From assembly GCF_019740335.1 (NCBI RefSeq), contig NZ_JAHXZS010000001.1, forward strand, positions 1,054,001 through 1,118,000: DNA of 64,000 nucleotides, read 5' to 3'. Each line of letters begins with the position of its first letter. Position 1 is the first letter of the stretch. The notes below the pieces were generated by a model, which was given only the letters and a program-made list of their open reading frames with translations, had not been told where the DNA came from and searched no databases. Shown here in pieces: positions 27,615 through 36,923 of this stretch. The DNA is from Alteraquisediminimonas sediminicola. GTDB taxonomy: Bacteria > Pseudomonadota > Alphaproteobacteria > Sphingomonadales > Sphingomonadaceae. The translations under genes were made by a program, and so were the position numbers.

Positions 27615-29675
27615 CTAACCCGCCAATTGCGTCAGGATAAACGCCTGTTCCTCCGCGTCCTCATGCAGCGATTCATAGCGCCCCGATTTGCCGCCATGCC
27701 CCGCCGCCATATTGGTCTTGAGCAACAGCGCATTGTCGTCGGTCTTGGTCACCCGCAATTTAGCGACCCATTTCGCAGGCTCCCAATAGGTCACACGCGG
27801 ATCATGCAGCCCGGCGGTCACCAACATCGGCGGATAGGCCTGCGCCGTCACATTATCATAAGGCGAATAGGATCGGATCAGATCGAACGCCGCCGCATCC
27901 TCGATCGGATTGCCCCATTCCGGCCATTCGCCGGGGGTGAGCGGCAGGCTCGCGTCCAGCATCGTGTTCAGCACATCGACGAACGGCACATGCGCCACCA
28001 CCGCGCCATAAAGGGCGGGCGCCTGATTGATCACCGCCCCCATTAATTCGCCACCCGCCGATCCGCCGGAAATCGAGACCTTGCCCGCCGCGCCAAAGCC
28101 GCGCGCGATAAGGCCCTTGGTCACATCGACGAAATCGTTGAAGCTGTTGGTGCGCTTTTCCAACTTGCCGTCGAGATAATATTGATAGCCGAGATCGTCC
28201 CCGCCCCGAATATGGGCGATGGCATAGGCAAAGCCACGATCCAGCAGGCTCAACCGCACGGTTGAAAAACCGGGCGGGATCGCAATGCCATAAGCGCCAT
28301 AGCCATAGAGATGGAGCGGTTGGCTGCCGTCTTTCGGATAATCCGTGCGATAGACGATGGACGCCGGGATCATCTTCCCGTCTCTCGCCTCGATCATCAC
28401 CCGTTCGGTGCGATATTGGCGGGCATCATAGCCGGACGGGATCGTCTGGACCTTCAGCGTGTCCAACGCACCCGTCGCCAGATCATAATCAAACACGGTC
28501 GCGGGCGTGACCATCGACTGATAGCCGATCCGCAATGTGCCAACCCGATATTCGGGGTTGCTGCCCAGCCCTGCGGTATAGCTCGCCTCTGGAAAGGCGA
28601 TGGGGGCAAGATCGGGCGCGGCGTAACCGGTGATCCAGATCTGATCCAAGCCCTGCTCACGCCCCTGCAACACCATCTGATCGGCAAAACAGGTGATGTC
28701 CTGCAAATAGATGCGCTCCGATCCGGCCAGCCATTCTTGCCACACCCCCGGCGCATCGAGCGAGGCCGTCACGATGCGAAAATTCACATGGGCATCATTA
28801 GTGCGGATAAACAGCGTATTGTCATGCTCCTCCACCTCATATTGCCGCCCATCCACGCGCGGCGACACTAATATGGGCGCAGCATCCACATCATCCGCCG
28901 GGATCAACCAACATTCAGAAGTTTCATGATTGCCGGTGGAAAGCGTCAGGAACCGGCGCGATTGGGTGCGCCCCACCCCCGCCTGAAAACGCTCGTCGGT
29001 CTCTTGATAGACCAGACGATCCTGCGCCGGATCGTCGCCCAGCCGGTGGCGCATGATCCGGTCAATCCGCCAATGATCATTGACCAGCCCATATAGCACC
29101 GCATCCGATTGCGCCGACCAGACCACGCCGCCCAACAGGCCGGGGATCACGGTCGCGCTGTCCTGCCCGGTCGCAAGATCGCGAATCCGCAGGGTAAAAC
29201 GCTCGGCCCCGCTATCGTCGCAGGTCCATGCCAGCTTCATCCCATCCGGCGACACGACCAACGCGCCCAGCCGGAAGAAATCCTTGCCATGGGCTTGCGC
29301 ATTTTCATCGAGGATACAGACCGCCGCCCCACCGTCTACAGCGGCGCGAAACCAGCGGCGATATTGTGTCCCCGGCGCGAACGCCCAATGATAAAGCCAG
29401 CCGCCATCGCGATACGGCACGCTCGACTCATCTTCATTGAGCCGCGCCTTCATTTCTTCAAACAAGCTATCGATCAATGGCTGATGCGGCGCCATTTGCG
29501 CCTCGAACCAGCGATTTTCCGCTTCAAGATGGGCAATCACCTGCCCATCATTCACGTCCGGATAGTTCGGATCGCGCAGCCACGCCCAAGGATCGTCGAT
29601 GATCCGGCCATGATGGACCGACTGATGAGGCCGGGTCGCTGCGATGGGCGGCGTGAGGGGGGCTGGATCGGCCAT
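27615..29675 (-). CDS. ptrB: S9-family prolyl oligopeptidase, oligopeptidase B type
   Basis: A 686-residue serine peptidase that likely cuts short peptides after Arg or Lys in the cytosol or periplasm. An N-terminal seven-bladed beta-propeller (about 60-400) gates the active site. The C-terminal alpha/beta-hydrolase has the triad S539 in SGGSAGGELMG, D625 in GLHDPRV and H660 in AAGHGGKSG. ATG 29675 is the start; it follows AAGGACTTC and avoids an unlikely basic leader. There is no signal peptide. It lies 55 bp downstream of dapD on the same strand and may share its transcript. The assignment to oligopeptidase B rather than prolyl oligopeptidase rests on general similarity. Confidence 0.88.
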   Translation of the reverse strand: MADPAPLTPPIAATRPHQSVHHGRIIDDPWAWLRDPNYPDVNDGQVIAHLEAENRWFEAQMAPHQPLIDSLFEEMKARLNEDESSVPYRDGGWLYHWAFAPGTQYRRWFRAAVDGGAAVCILDENAQAHGKDFFRLGALVVSPDGMKLAWTCDDSGAERFTLRIRDLATGQDSATVIPGLLGGVVWSAQSDAVLYGLVNDHWRIDRIMRHRLGDDPAQDRLVYQETDERFQAGVGRTQSRRFLTLSTGNHETSECWLIPADDVDAAPILVSPRVDGRQYEVEEHDNTLFIRTNDAHVNFRIVTASLDAPGVWQEWLAGSERIYLQDITCFADQMVLQGREQGLDQIWITGYAAPDLAPIAFPEASYTAGLGSNPEYRVGTLRIGYQSMVTPATVFDYDLATGALDTLKVQTIPSGYDARQYRTERVMIEARDGKMIPASIVYRTDYPKDGSQPLHLYGYGAYGIAIPPGFSTVRLSLLDRGFAYAIAHIRGGDDLGYQYYLDGKLEKRTNSFNDFVDVTKGLIARGFGAAGKVSISGGSAGGELMGAVINQAPALYGAVVAHVPFVDVLNTMLDASLPLTPGEWPEWGNPIEDAAAFDLIRSYSPYDNVTAQAYPPMLVTAGLHDPRVTYWEPAKWVAKLRVTKTDDNALLLKTNMAAGHGGKSGRYESLHEDAEEQAFILTQLAG

Positions 29676-29730
29676 GAAGTCCTTGAAGGATATGTCCTCA
29701 ACCTCACCGGAGGTTGAGGACAAGATCAGA

Positions 29731-30573
29731 TTAGTCGCGCAGCAATTCGTTGATCGCGGTCTTGGCGCGGGTCTGGGCATCGACGCGCTTGACGATCACG
29801 GCGCAGGCAAGGCTCGGCCCCGGCGTGCCATCGGGCAACGGCTTGCCCGGCAATGCGCCCGGCACGACGACCGAATAGCTCGGCACACGACCGACAAAGA
29901 TTTCGCCGGTGGCGCGATCGATGATCTTGGTGGTGGAGGACAGGAATACGCCCATCGCCAGCACAGCGCCTTCTTCGACGCGCACGCCTTCGACGACTTC
30001 CGAACGCGCACCGATGAAGCAATTATCTTCGATGATCACCGGATCGGCCTGCAACGGTTCCAATACGCCGCCAATGCCGACGCCGCCCGAAAGATGGACA
30101 TTTTTGCCGATCTGGGCGCAGCTACCGACCGTCGCCCAAGTATCGACCATCGATCCCTCGCCAACATACGCACCGATATTGACGAAGCTCGGCATCAACA
30201 CGACGTTCGGGGCGATAAACGAACCGCGACGCACGACCGAACCCGGCACCGCGCGGAAACCGGCGGCGCGGAACTGGGCGGCATCCCAACGGTCGAACTT
30301 GCTCGGCACCTTATCAAACCACACGGCCTGCCCCGGCCCATTGGCGATAATTTCATTATCATTGAGGCGGAAGGACAGAAGCACGGCCTTTTTCAGCCAT
30401 TGATTGACGGTCCATTGGCCATCCGCGCCCTTTTCGGCGACCCGCGCCTTGCCGGCATCGAGCAGCGCGAGCGCCGCCACCACCGCATCGCGCGTCGCGC
30501 CAGTGGTGCCGGCGTTGATCGTGTCGCGGGCATCCCAAGCGGCTTCAATGTCCTGTTGCAGACCTGTCGTCAT
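29731..30573 (-). CDS. dapD: 2,3,4,5-tetrahydropyridine-2,6-dicarboxylate N-succinyltransferase
   Basis: DapD succinylates tetrahydrodipicolinate in the lysine/diaminopimelate pathway, which supplies peptidoglycan. The 280-residue protein begins [13 protein letters not shown] and has an N-terminal helical domain, then a left-handed beta-helix made of hexapeptide repeats ([20 protein letters not shown] type, about 118-215), with [25 protein letters not shown] being diagnostic. ATG 30573 overlaps the stop of the HAD gene by 4 bp (ATGA), giving coupled translation. dapE is not adjacent; asd lies about 5 kb away. Confidence 0.97.
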   Translation of the reverse strand: MTTGLQQDIEAAWDARDTINAGTTGATRDAVVAALALLDAGKARVAEKGADGQWTVNQWLKKAVLLSFRLNDNEIIANGPGQAVWFDKVPSKFDRWDAAQFRAAGFRAVPGSVVRRGSFIAPNVVLMPSFVNIGAYVGEGSMVDTWATVGSCAQIGKNVHLSGGVGIGGVLEPLQADPVIIEDNCFIGARSEVVEGVRVEEGAVLAMGVFLSSTTKIIDRATGEIFVGRVPSYSVVVPGALPGKPLPDGTPGPSLACAVIVKRVDAQTRAKTAINELLRD

Positions 30574-31238
30574 GTCGTTTTCTCCGTAATCTGATTCAGC
30601 CAATGGCCGATATGCGAAATTTCCTCATCAATCCATGCATGATCGACATCATGATCGCCGCGTTCCGATCCGTTGTTGATCCAGACCGTCATCATGCCCA
30701 TCGCTTTGGCCGGGCGCAAATTCTGCGCCATGTCCTCGACAAACAGCGCCTTGTCAGGCTTGACCGCACGCAGGCGGACAAGGCTGTCATAGGCATATTG
30801 CGCCGGTTTCGGCACATAATCACAGGCAATGATGTCGTGCAATTCATCGAATATATCGGCGATCCCGAGCCGATCCAGCACCCGCCATGCGTAAGACGCA
30901 TCGCCATTGGTGAACACCATCCGCCGCCCCGGCAGGCGTAGCAGCGCCGCCCGCATATCGGGATCGGCCTTCACCACCGATAAATCAATGTCATGGACAT
31001 AATCGAGGAAATCGCCCGGTTCGACCCCATGATGGCGCATCAGCCCCGCCAAGGTCGTGCCATGTTCATGGAAATAGCGTTTCTGCACCACCCGCGCCGC
31101 ATCGGCATCGCAATCGAGCAGGCGCTGGATATAGGCGCCCATGCGCACATCGATCTGCCCGAACAAATCGCAATCCGGGTGATACAGCGTGTTATCAAGG
31201 TCGAAAATCCAGCAATCGACATGGCTGAAATCAGCCAT
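30570..31238 (-). CDS. Pyrimidine 5'-nucleotidase-like HAD hydrolase
   Basis: A 222-residue haloacid-dehalogenase enzyme. Motif I is DLDNTLY at 13-19 (nucleophile D13), motif II is VFTNGD near residue 108-113, motif III Lys is in VPKPAQYAY, and motif IV is FVEDMAQNL with the acidic pair. The [11 protein letters not shown] opening and the helical cap match the YjjG/SDT1-like pyrimidine 5'-nucleotidases, which remove phosphate from UMP, CMP or damaged nucleotides. Substrate is inferred. The gene overlaps both corC upstream (8 bp) and dapD downstream (4 bp), so all three are in one operon. Confidence 0.85.
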   Translation of the reverse strand: MADFSHVDCWIFDLDNTLYHPDCDLFGQIDVRMGAYIQRLLDCDADAARVVQKRYFHEHGTTLAGLMRHHGVEPGDFLDYVHDIDLSVVKADPDMRAALLRLPGRRMVFTNGDASYAWRVLDRLGIADIFDELHDIIACDYVPKPAQYAYDSLVRLRAVKPDKALFVEDMAQNLRPAKAMGMMTVWINNGSERGDHDVDHAWIDEEISHIGHWLNQITEKTT

Positions 31239-32163
31239 CGCAATCGGACCCTACTGCCACATCCGCCAACCGGCACAGGCGCACCCGCGTGATCCGCCGT
31301 TCATCGCCATCCATCACCGTGATGCGCCAACCGCTCGGATGATCGAGTTCCGCCCCCAGTTCCGGCACGCGTCCAGCCAGCATGAACGCCAGCCCACCGA
31401 CCGTATCGATATCGTCCTCGACCTCGGCCAAGGCCGGATCAACCCGTTCGCCTATTTCTTCCAATGGGGTGCGGGCATCGGCTTCCCAACTGCCATCCTC
31501 CCCCATCACGAGCAGCGCAGGCGCTTCCTCGTCATATTCATCCTCGATCTCGCCGACGATTTCCTCGACCAGATCTTCAATCGTCAGCAATCCATCGGTC
31601 CCAGAATATTCATCGACGACAATCGCGAGATGGGTCCGGGTCCGGCGCATTTCCTCCAACAAGTCGATCACGCCCATCGATGCCGGGACATAGCGCGGCT
31701 CGCGGATCAGTTCGCTGATCGCCGCCGGGCGCGGTGCGTCGGTCGCCAGCACGTTGAACACATCCTTCACATGGATCATGCCGACAATTTCATCGAGGCT
31801 CGAACGATAGACCGGCAAACGGCTATGCCCCGCATCGACAAAGGCCGCGACCAGTTCATCAAAGCTCGCGCTTTCCGCAATGGCGACAATGTCGGAACGC
31901 GGCACCGCGACATCGCCAACGGTGCATTCCGCGACGGCCAACACATTGCGGACCATCTGGCGTTCATCGGGCGTCAGATCGTCGCCCGGCTCGCCCGTCT
32001 GCACATGGTCATCCTCATGATCGCCAATCGCGTCTTCGATCTGATCGCGCAGGCTGGCGCCATGCAGGCGGAAATGGATCAAATGGCGAAGCTTGCCCCA
32101 TAATCGCGTATTGCCATTGCCGCCATTATTGTCGGTACTTCGCCCGGATATATCGTCTGCCAT
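31231..32163 (-). CDS. corC: CBS-domain CorC/HlyC-type protein
   Basis: A 310-residue protein with two CBS domains (about 85-205; recognisable segments VPRSDIVAI, HSRLPVYRSSLDEIVGMIHVKD and THLAIVVDEYSGTDGLLTIEDLVEEIVGEI) and the small C-terminal CorC_HlyC domain ending RITRVRL. No membrane segment is visible, so it is the soluble type linked to magnesium/cobalt efflux, not the membrane DUF21 form. It lies directly downstream of ybeY and upstream of the HAD gene. In many relatives the next gene is lnt (apolipoprotein acyltransferase); it is not here. Confidence 0.9.
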   Translation of the reverse strand: MADDISGRSTDNNGGNGNTRLWGKLRHLIHFRLHGASLRDQIEDAIGDHEDDHVQTGEPGDDLTPDERQMVRNVLAVAECTVGDVAVPRSDIVAIAESASFDELVAAFVDAGHSRLPVYRSSLDEIVGMIHVKDVFNVLATDAPRPAAISELIREPRYVPASMGVIDLLEEMRRTRTHLAIVVDEYSGTDGLLTIEDLVEEIVGEIEDEYDEEAPALLVMGEDGSWEADARTPLEEIGERVDPALAEVEDDIDTVGGLAFMLAGRVPELGAELDHPSGWRITVMDGDERRITRVRLCRLADVAVGSDCDG

Positions 32164-32177
32164 GAAATTGTTACTGG

Positions 32178-32684
32178 TTACTCCGCATCGTCATAAGGGT
32201 CATCAAGGCCCAAGGATGATAGAGCCTGCCGTTCGATCGCCTCCATGGCGTCCGCTTCGGCATCCTCCAGATGATCATAGCCTAGCAGATGCAGCATGCC
32301 ATGGACAACCAGATGGATCGCATGGGCCGAAACGGCGATCTGCTTGTCCGCCGCCTCGCGCGTACAAGTCTCGACCGCGAGCACGATATCGCCGAGCAAC
32401 ACCTCCGGCCCCTCGCCATCCTCCAGTGCATCGACCTCGTCGGGCGATAGCATCGGAAAGCTCAGGACATTGGTCGGCTTATCCTTTTCGCGATAGTCGC
32501 GATTGAGGGCATGCACCTCAGTATCCGAGGTAAAACGCACCGCCACCTCAACCGGCAACCGTCCGGTCGCCAGCCTCGCATAAGGCGTATGCGCGAGCGC
32601 GGTTTCTACACCCTTGCGAGCCAGCGCCTTCCAGTCCTCGCCCTTCGGCCAGACGGGTTCGACAATAACGTCAACGTCGATCAT
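32178..32684 (-). CDS. ybeY: Endoribonuclease YbeY (rRNA maturation factor)
   Basis: YbeY is a zinc-dependent endoribonuclease needed for 16S rRNA 3'-end maturation and ribosome quality control. The 168-residue protein has the zinc motif H128-x3-H132-x5-H138 in HGMLHLLGYDH, and NVLSFPM near 72-78. Its ATG overlaps the end of phoH (ATGA), as in most bacteria where ybeZ-ybeY are coupled. corC follows with a short gap. Confidence 0.96.
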   Translation of the reverse strand: MIDVDVIVEPVWPKGEDWKALARKGVETALAHTPYARLATGRLPVEVAVRFTSDTEVHALNRDYREKDKPTNVLSFPMLSPDEVDALEDGEGPEVLLGDIVLAVETCTREAADKQIAVSAHAIHLVVHGMLHLLGYDHLEDAEADAMEAIERQALSSLGLDDPYDDAE

Positions 32685-33688
32685 TCGTATCTATTATCCG
32701 GGCCTTCATAGGCCTCGACGATCTTGCCGACGATCGGATGGCGCACGACATCGCCCGCGCCAAAACGGACCATGGAAATACCGTCGATCCCGGACAATTT
32801 GGCCACTGCATCGGCTAATCCCGATTGCGACGGATTGGGCAAATCGATCTGCTTGGGATCGCCGCACACCACCATCCGGCTATTCTGGCCAAAACGCGTG
32901 AGGAACATCTTCATCTGCGCGGGCGTCGTATTCTGCGCCTCATCGAGAATGACAAACGCATCGGACAAGGTCCGGCCCCGCATGAACGCAATCGGCGCGA
33001 TTTCAATTTCGCCGGATGCGATGCGGCGCTCCACCTGTTCATTGGGGAGCATGTCATACAACGCATCATATAGCGGGCGGAGATAGGGATCGACCTTCTC
33101 CTTCATATCGCCGGGGAGGAAGCCAAGCCGTTCCCCCGCCTCGACCGCCGGACGCGACAGGATCAGGCGATCAACCGACCCTGCGATCAACTGCTGCACC
33201 GCCTGCGCCACCGCGAGATAGGTCTTGCCCGTCCCGGCTGGCCCCAATGCGAAAATGAGATCGTCTTGCGCCAGTCGCTCCATATAGCGAATTTGCGTGG
33301 GGGAGCGCGGCACGATGGTTTTCTTGCGGGTGCGGATCATCACCGATGTCCCGCCCATGCCACTATCGGAGCGGACAATACCATCCAGCGTCGGCTCATT
33401 GGACATGGCGATCACGCCATCGATCAGACCGGCGTCGATTTCCTGACCCTGCACCAAACGGTTATACAGGCCGGTCAGCACATCGCGCGCCTGGGCGATG
33501 GCCCCTGCCTCGCCCTCGATCTGCAACTTGCCCCCGCGTGCGGCAATATACACGCCAAGGCGGTTCTCGATCGCGACCAGATTGCGATCAAATTCGCCGA
33601 ACAGGCGACCTAATAATTGCGGCTTATCAAAGAGAATTTCGAGACGACCTTTTTCACCCTCACGAGCTTGCACCGGTTTCCTCGACAT
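32681..33688 (-). CDS. ybeZ: PhoH-like ATPase (YbeZ)
   Basis: A 335-residue ATPase of the PhoH family, thought to act with YbeY in RNA processing. An N-terminal KH-like/beta region (20-95) precedes the ATPase core with Walker A GPAGTGKTY at 149-157, Walker B VILDEAQNT, and VVCGDPKQID near 275. The ATG shares one base with the miaB stop (TGATG), and the stop overlaps the ybeY start, so miaB-ybeZ-ybeY are coupled. Confidence 0.94.
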   Translation of the reverse strand: MSRKPVQAREGEKGRLEILFDKPQLLGRLFGEFDRNLVAIENRLGVYIAARGGKLQIEGEAGAIAQARDVLTGLYNRLVQGQEIDAGLIDGVIAMSNEPTLDGIVRSDSGMGGTSVMIRTRKKTIVPRSPTQIRYMERLAQDDLIFALGPAGTGKTYLAVAQAVQQLIAGSVDRLILSRPAVEAGERLGFLPGDMKEKVDPYLRPLYDALYDMLPNEQVERRIASGEIEIAPIAFMRGRTLSDAFVILDEAQNTTPAQMKMFLTRFGQNSRMVVCGDPKQIDLPNPSQSGLADAVAKLSGIDGISMVRFGAGDVVRHPIVGKIVEAYEGPDNRYE

Positions 33689-35037
33689 CAGGCCGCTTCC
33701 TCCATTGCCAGAGTGGCGCCAAGGCTGTTTGGCCCGGCGGTTTGAATATCAACCTCGATCAAACTGCCAATCGGCAAATCGGTGTCGACGATCACCGATT
33801 GCAGCCAAGGCGACTTGCCGATCTTCTGCCCCGGCTTTTTGCCAAGGCGTTCCAACAGGACATTGGTGCGACGACCCAAAGCCGCCTGATTGAAGCGGTG
33901 CTGCTGCTCATTCAACAGGCCCTGCAACAATTGCAGCCGTTCGCTCATCACCGCATCCGACACATGGTCTTCCATGGTCGCAGCAGGCGTGCCGGGGCGC
34001 GGGCTATATTTGAACGAAAAGGCGAGGCTGTAATCAACATCGCGGATGATCTGGAGCGTATCCTCGAAATCGCGATCCGTCTCGCCGGGGAAGCCAACGA
34101 TGAAATCGCCCGAAATCGCAATGTCGGGCCGGACTGCCCGCACGCGTTCGATGATCCGCAAATAGGTATCGCGATCATGGCTGCGGTTCATCGCCTTCAA
34201 AATGCGTTCGCTGCCCGATTGGACCGGCAGATGGAGGAACGGCATCAGCTTTTCCACATCTTTATGGGCGTGGATCAGCCCTTCGGTCATGTCCATCGGA
34301 TGGCTGGTGGTGTAGCGAATACGCGCGAGGCCATTCAGACGATCCAGCGCGCGGATCAGGCCATCCAGCCCTTGCGCCTGTCCCTTTTCATCCACCCCGG
34401 TCCATGCATTCACATTCTGGCCAAGCAGCGTGATTTCAACCGCCCCGGCATCGATCAAGGCGCGGGCCTCGTCCATCACCGCCGCCCAAGGGCGCGATAC
34501 TTCCGCCCCACGGGTATAAGGCACGACGCAATAGGTGCAGAATTTGTCGCACCCTTCCTGCACCGTCAAAAAGGCGGACGGCCCTTGGCGCTTGCGCTTG
34601 GGCAGGACATCGAATTTCGATTCCACCGGCATATCGGTATCGACAACGCGTTCGCCCTTCCTCGCCCGTGCGATCAGATCGGGCAGACGGTGATAGGCCT
34701 GTGGACCGACGACAATATCGACCTCGCGCGCGCGGCGGCTGATTTCCGCCCCTTCGGCCTGCGCGACGCAACCGGCGACCGCCATCATCGGGCTGGTGCC
34801 ATCTGGCCGCACCCGCATCCGGCCAATTTCCGAATATAATTTGTCAACCGAGCGTTCGCGAATGTGGCAGGTGTTGAGCAGGACAATATCCGCCTCATCC
34901 GCCGTTTCGACCGCCACCATACCGGAAGTGCCAAGGAGTTCGCCCATGCGCTCACCATCATAGGCGTTCATCTGACAGCCATATGATTTCACGAAATAGC
35001 GCTGGGGGGAGGCGGATTTGTCAGGATTCGCTGTCAT
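33688..35037 (-). CDS. miaB: tRNA-2-methylthio-N6-dimethylallyladenosine synthase
   Basis: MiaB is a radical-SAM enzyme that adds a methylthio group to i6A37 of tRNAs. The 449-residue protein has an N-terminal UPF0004 domain whose Cys residues (C21 in GCQMN, C57 in NTCHIRE, C90 in VAGCVAQ) hold an auxiliary iron-sulfur cluster. The radical-SAM motif is C163-x3-C167-x2-C170 (GCDKFCTYCVVPYTRG). The C-terminal TRAM domain ends GPNSLGATL. It is the first gene of the coupled miaB-ybeZ-ybeY set, with plsC and fur upstream on the same strand. The substrate-making gene miaA is not here. Confidence 0.96.
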   Translation of the reverse strand: MTANPDKSASPQRYFVKSYGCQMNAYDGERMGELLGTSGMVAVETADEADIVLLNTCHIRERSVDKLYSEIGRMRVRPDGTSPMMAVAGCVAQAEGAEISRRAREVDIVVGPQAYHRLPDLIARARKGERVVDTDMPVESKFDVLPKRKRQGPSAFLTVQEGCDKFCTYCVVPYTRGAEVSRPWAAVMDEARALIDAGAVEITLLGQNVNAWTGVDEKGQAQGLDGLIRALDRLNGLARIRYTTSHPMDMTEGLIHAHKDVEKLMPFLHLPVQSGSERILKAMNRSHDRDTYLRIIERVRAVRPDIAISGDFIVGFPGETDRDFEDTLQIIRDVDYSLAFSFKYSPRPGTPAATMEDHVSDAVMSERLQLLQGLLNEQQHRFNQAALGRRTNVLLERLGKKPGQKIGKSPWLQSVIVDTDLPIGSLIEVDIQTAGPNSLGATLAMEEAA

Positions 35038-35047
35038 GTTGAAACAG

Positions 35048-35794
35048 CTATACCCGGTGATGACGAGAAGCGGAAGCTATCAGCGACTCATTGATCGCCT
35101 GTTGCATCGCATTGCTCAATGCCTTGCGGTCAGGATAATCGGACGAACAGACTGGCGCACCGAACATCAGGGTCAGCCTGATGGGCCGAATGCGCGACAA
35201 GATGCGCATCGCATTATGGCCGAACGGCTCTTGATCGATCCATGCAATCTCCGCCGCATCCGACCCGAAATCGAGCGCGACCGGCTGCACCATCGCCCTT
35301 TCGCGCGGCGGATACAAAGCCGCGAATAACGGGGCCTTGAATGGCCGCAAGACAATGCCATCCCCGGTCGTGCCTTCCGGGAACAAGGCCACCGGCGCAC
35401 CCTCTTTCAGCGCTTCGACCAGCTCGCCCGCCTGCGCACGCGCCATCGCGGGGTTACTGCGATCCACGAAAATCGTATCCACCAATCGCGCCAGCGCACC
35501 GATCAATGGCCAATGGCGCACCTCGGCCTTGGACACCATCCGGGCATGGCCGACGCCGCCCAGCGCCAGAATATCCAGCCAGCTCACATGATTGGCGACA
35601 TACAGGACATGCCGCCGCAACGGCTGGCCGCGCCAATTGATCTTTAGACCCACCAACACACCCGCCAGCCGAAAAAACCATCTCGGACAGGGCGTGTGCT
35701 GTGTAAAAATGCGCAATATCAGATGGAGCAAGAATAACGGCAACAAGATCAGCAGAATTGCCGCAATCCGCGCCCAGGCGATCACCCGCATCAA
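35048..35794 (-). CDS. Lysophospholipid acyltransferase family protein (PlsC-like)
   Basis: A 248-residue inner-membrane enzyme that transfers an acyl chain to lysophosphatidic acid or a related lysophospholipid. A membrane segment lies at about 10-30 (AAILLILLPLFLLHLILRIF). The catalytic HxxxxD is H69-VSWL-D74 in NHVSWLDILAL, and motif III is FPEGTTGDG near 138-146. It lies between fur and miaB with 10-bp gaps, the order usual in alphaproteobacteria. Another acyltransferase for the main PlsC step may exist elsewhere. Confidence 0.88.
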   Translation of the reverse strand: MMRVIAWARIAAILLILLPLFLLHLILRIFTQHTPCPRWFFRLAGVLVGLKINWRGQPLRRHVLYVANHVSWLDILALGGVGHARMVSKAEVRHWPLIGALARLVDTIFVDRSNPAMARAQAGELVEALKEGAPVALFPEGTTGDGIVLRPFKAPLFAALYPPRERAMVQPVALDFGSDAAEIAWIDQEPFGHNAMRILSRIRPIRLTLMFGAPVCSSDYPDRKALSNAMQQAINESLIASASRHHRV

Positions 35795-35801
35795 CCGGCG
35801 A

Positions 35802-36224
35802 TCATTCAGGCCGGTTCAACCGCACGCCGAACAATTCCAGCCGGTGATCGACCAGTCGGAAACCGAGTTTTTCAGCTATACGACGCTGCAATTCTTCCAA
35901 TTCCTGATCAACGAACTCGATCACCGCGCCGGTTTCGACATCGATCAAATGATCGTGATGGACATCTGCCGCCGCCTCATAACGGGCGCGGCCATCACCG
36001 AAATCATGACGCTCAAGAATACCCGCCTCTTCAAACAAGCGGACGGTGCGATACACGGTCGCGATGGAAATCCCCGCATCGATTGCCGATGCGCGGCTAT
36101 GCAGCAATTCCACATCGGGATGGTCATCCGATTCGGACAATATCCGGGCAATGACCCGACGCTGCTCGGTAATGCGGAGTCCCTTGTCCGCGCAGAGCGC
36201 TTCGATATCGATTTTGCGATTCAT
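35802..36224 (-). CDS. fur: Fur family ferric uptake regulator
   Basis: A 140-residue metal-dependent repressor that links iron level to transcription. The N-terminal winged helix reads RITEQRRVIARILSES...GISIATVYRTVRLFEEAGIL, which includes the recognition helix. The C-terminal dimerisation domain has the metal motif HHDHLIDVETG near 85-95. The Cys pair of some Fur proteins is missing. ATG 36224 gives the standard length; the frame is open to 36272 but has no good start. It stands upstream of plsC and miaB on the same strand. Confidence 0.93.
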   Translation of the reverse strand: MNRKIDIEALCADKGLRITEQRRVIARILSESDDHPDVELLHSRASAIDAGISIATVYRTVRLFEEAGILERHDFGDGRARYEAAADVHHDHLIDVETGAVIEFVDQELEELQRRIAEKLGFRLVDHRLELFGVRLNRPE

Positions 36225-36304
36225 TATTGCCCCGATCCCTGCGACACGTCGGCGTTGTGTATCGCGAAACATTGCTCAAGAAAAGCGATGGCCCATAAAA
36301 ACGA

Positions 36305-36349
36305 AACCGGGCTGGTAGCATACTCAAATAAGTAGCCCCCAACCCGGTT
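36305..36349 (-). terminator. Possible terminator of mucR
   Basis: On the minus strand AACCGGG and CCCGGTT lie 31 bp apart and pair perfectly, with further partial pairing inside, followed by TCGTTTTTATG. Placed 20 bp past the mucR stop; the long loop makes it weaker than the others in this window. Confidence 0.45.
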
Positions 36350-36369
36350 ACGAATTTTAAAAGTTGAAC

Positions 36370-36807
36370 TTAACGCTTGGCTGCCGGACGACCCTTGCCG
36401 CGACGGCCCGAACGGCCAAGGCCGATCTGCACGGCCAATTCACGACGCTGTGCCGCATAATTCGGCGCAACCATCGGATAATCGGTCGGCAGGCCCCATT
36501 TCGCGCGATAATCATCCGGCGTCATGCCATATTGGCTCATCAAATGGCGCTTGAGCATCTTGAGCTTCTTGCCGTCTTCAAGACAAACGATGTAATCCGG
36601 CTTGATTGAAGAACGGATCGAAACAGCAGGCTCCTGCTTTACTTCTTCGATCTGCACAGGTGCGCCAAGGCTATTCAGCGCATTATATACGTTCGAAATC
36701 AGTGCCGACACATCGTTAATCGCGACGGTATTATTGCTGACATGCGCGGCGACGATATCCGCAGTCAGTGCCAGCAAGCCTTCTTGAATGTCTGTAATCT
36801 CTGCCAT
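36370..36807 (-). CDS. mucR: MucR/Ros-family zinc-finger transcriptional regulator
   Basis: A 145-residue DNA-binding protein of the Ros/MucR family, which represses many envelope, polysaccharide and cell-cycle genes in alphaproteobacteria and binds AT-rich DNA. The N-terminal half is a coiled/helical oligomerisation part. The DNA-binding part begins near SIKPDYIVCLEDGKKLKMLKRHL, which holds the Cys and His of a reduced zinc finger, then MTPDDYRAKWGLPTDYPMVAPNYAA, the family signature. The C-terminal tail is basic (RSGRRGKGRPAAKR). ATG 36807 follows AAGGGT. The upstream gap is AT-rich and fits autoregulation. The next gene upstream is rimI. Confidence 0.93.
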   Translation of the reverse strand: MAEITDIQEGLLALTADIVAAHVSNNTVAINDVSALISNVYNALNSLGAPVQIEEVKQEPAVSIRSSIKPDYIVCLEDGKKLKMLKRHLMSQYGMTPDDYRAKWGLPTDYPMVAPNYAAQRRELAVQIGLGRSGRRGKGRPAAKR

Positions 36808-36852
36808 GGTGCGACCCTTGTGTAATGCAGTTGAATGGATACTCAATACGAA

Positions 36853-36872
36853 TGGGCTATTTAATTAGCCCA
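36853..36872. promoter_or_regulatory. Palindrome in the AT-rich mucR upstream region
   Basis: TGGGCTA, a six-base AT-only spacer, then TAGCCCA, centred about 55 bp before the mucR start and inside an AT-rich stretch (36850-36920) that contrasts with the GC-rich surroundings. MucR proteins bind AT-rich targets and control their own gene, so this may be its operator. It could instead be the hairpin that ends rimI transcription. Confidence 0.3.
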
Positions 36873-36923
36873 ATATTAGAACGCAAGTCTTAGTTGGCCC
36901 AAAAAATTCAATAATATATTAAA

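Noticed and set aside
27615-28800. Possible frameshift or broken end in the oligopeptidase gene
   Set aside because: The catalytic Ser, Asp and His (539, 625, 660) are all in frame with normal spacing, so the gene is intact.
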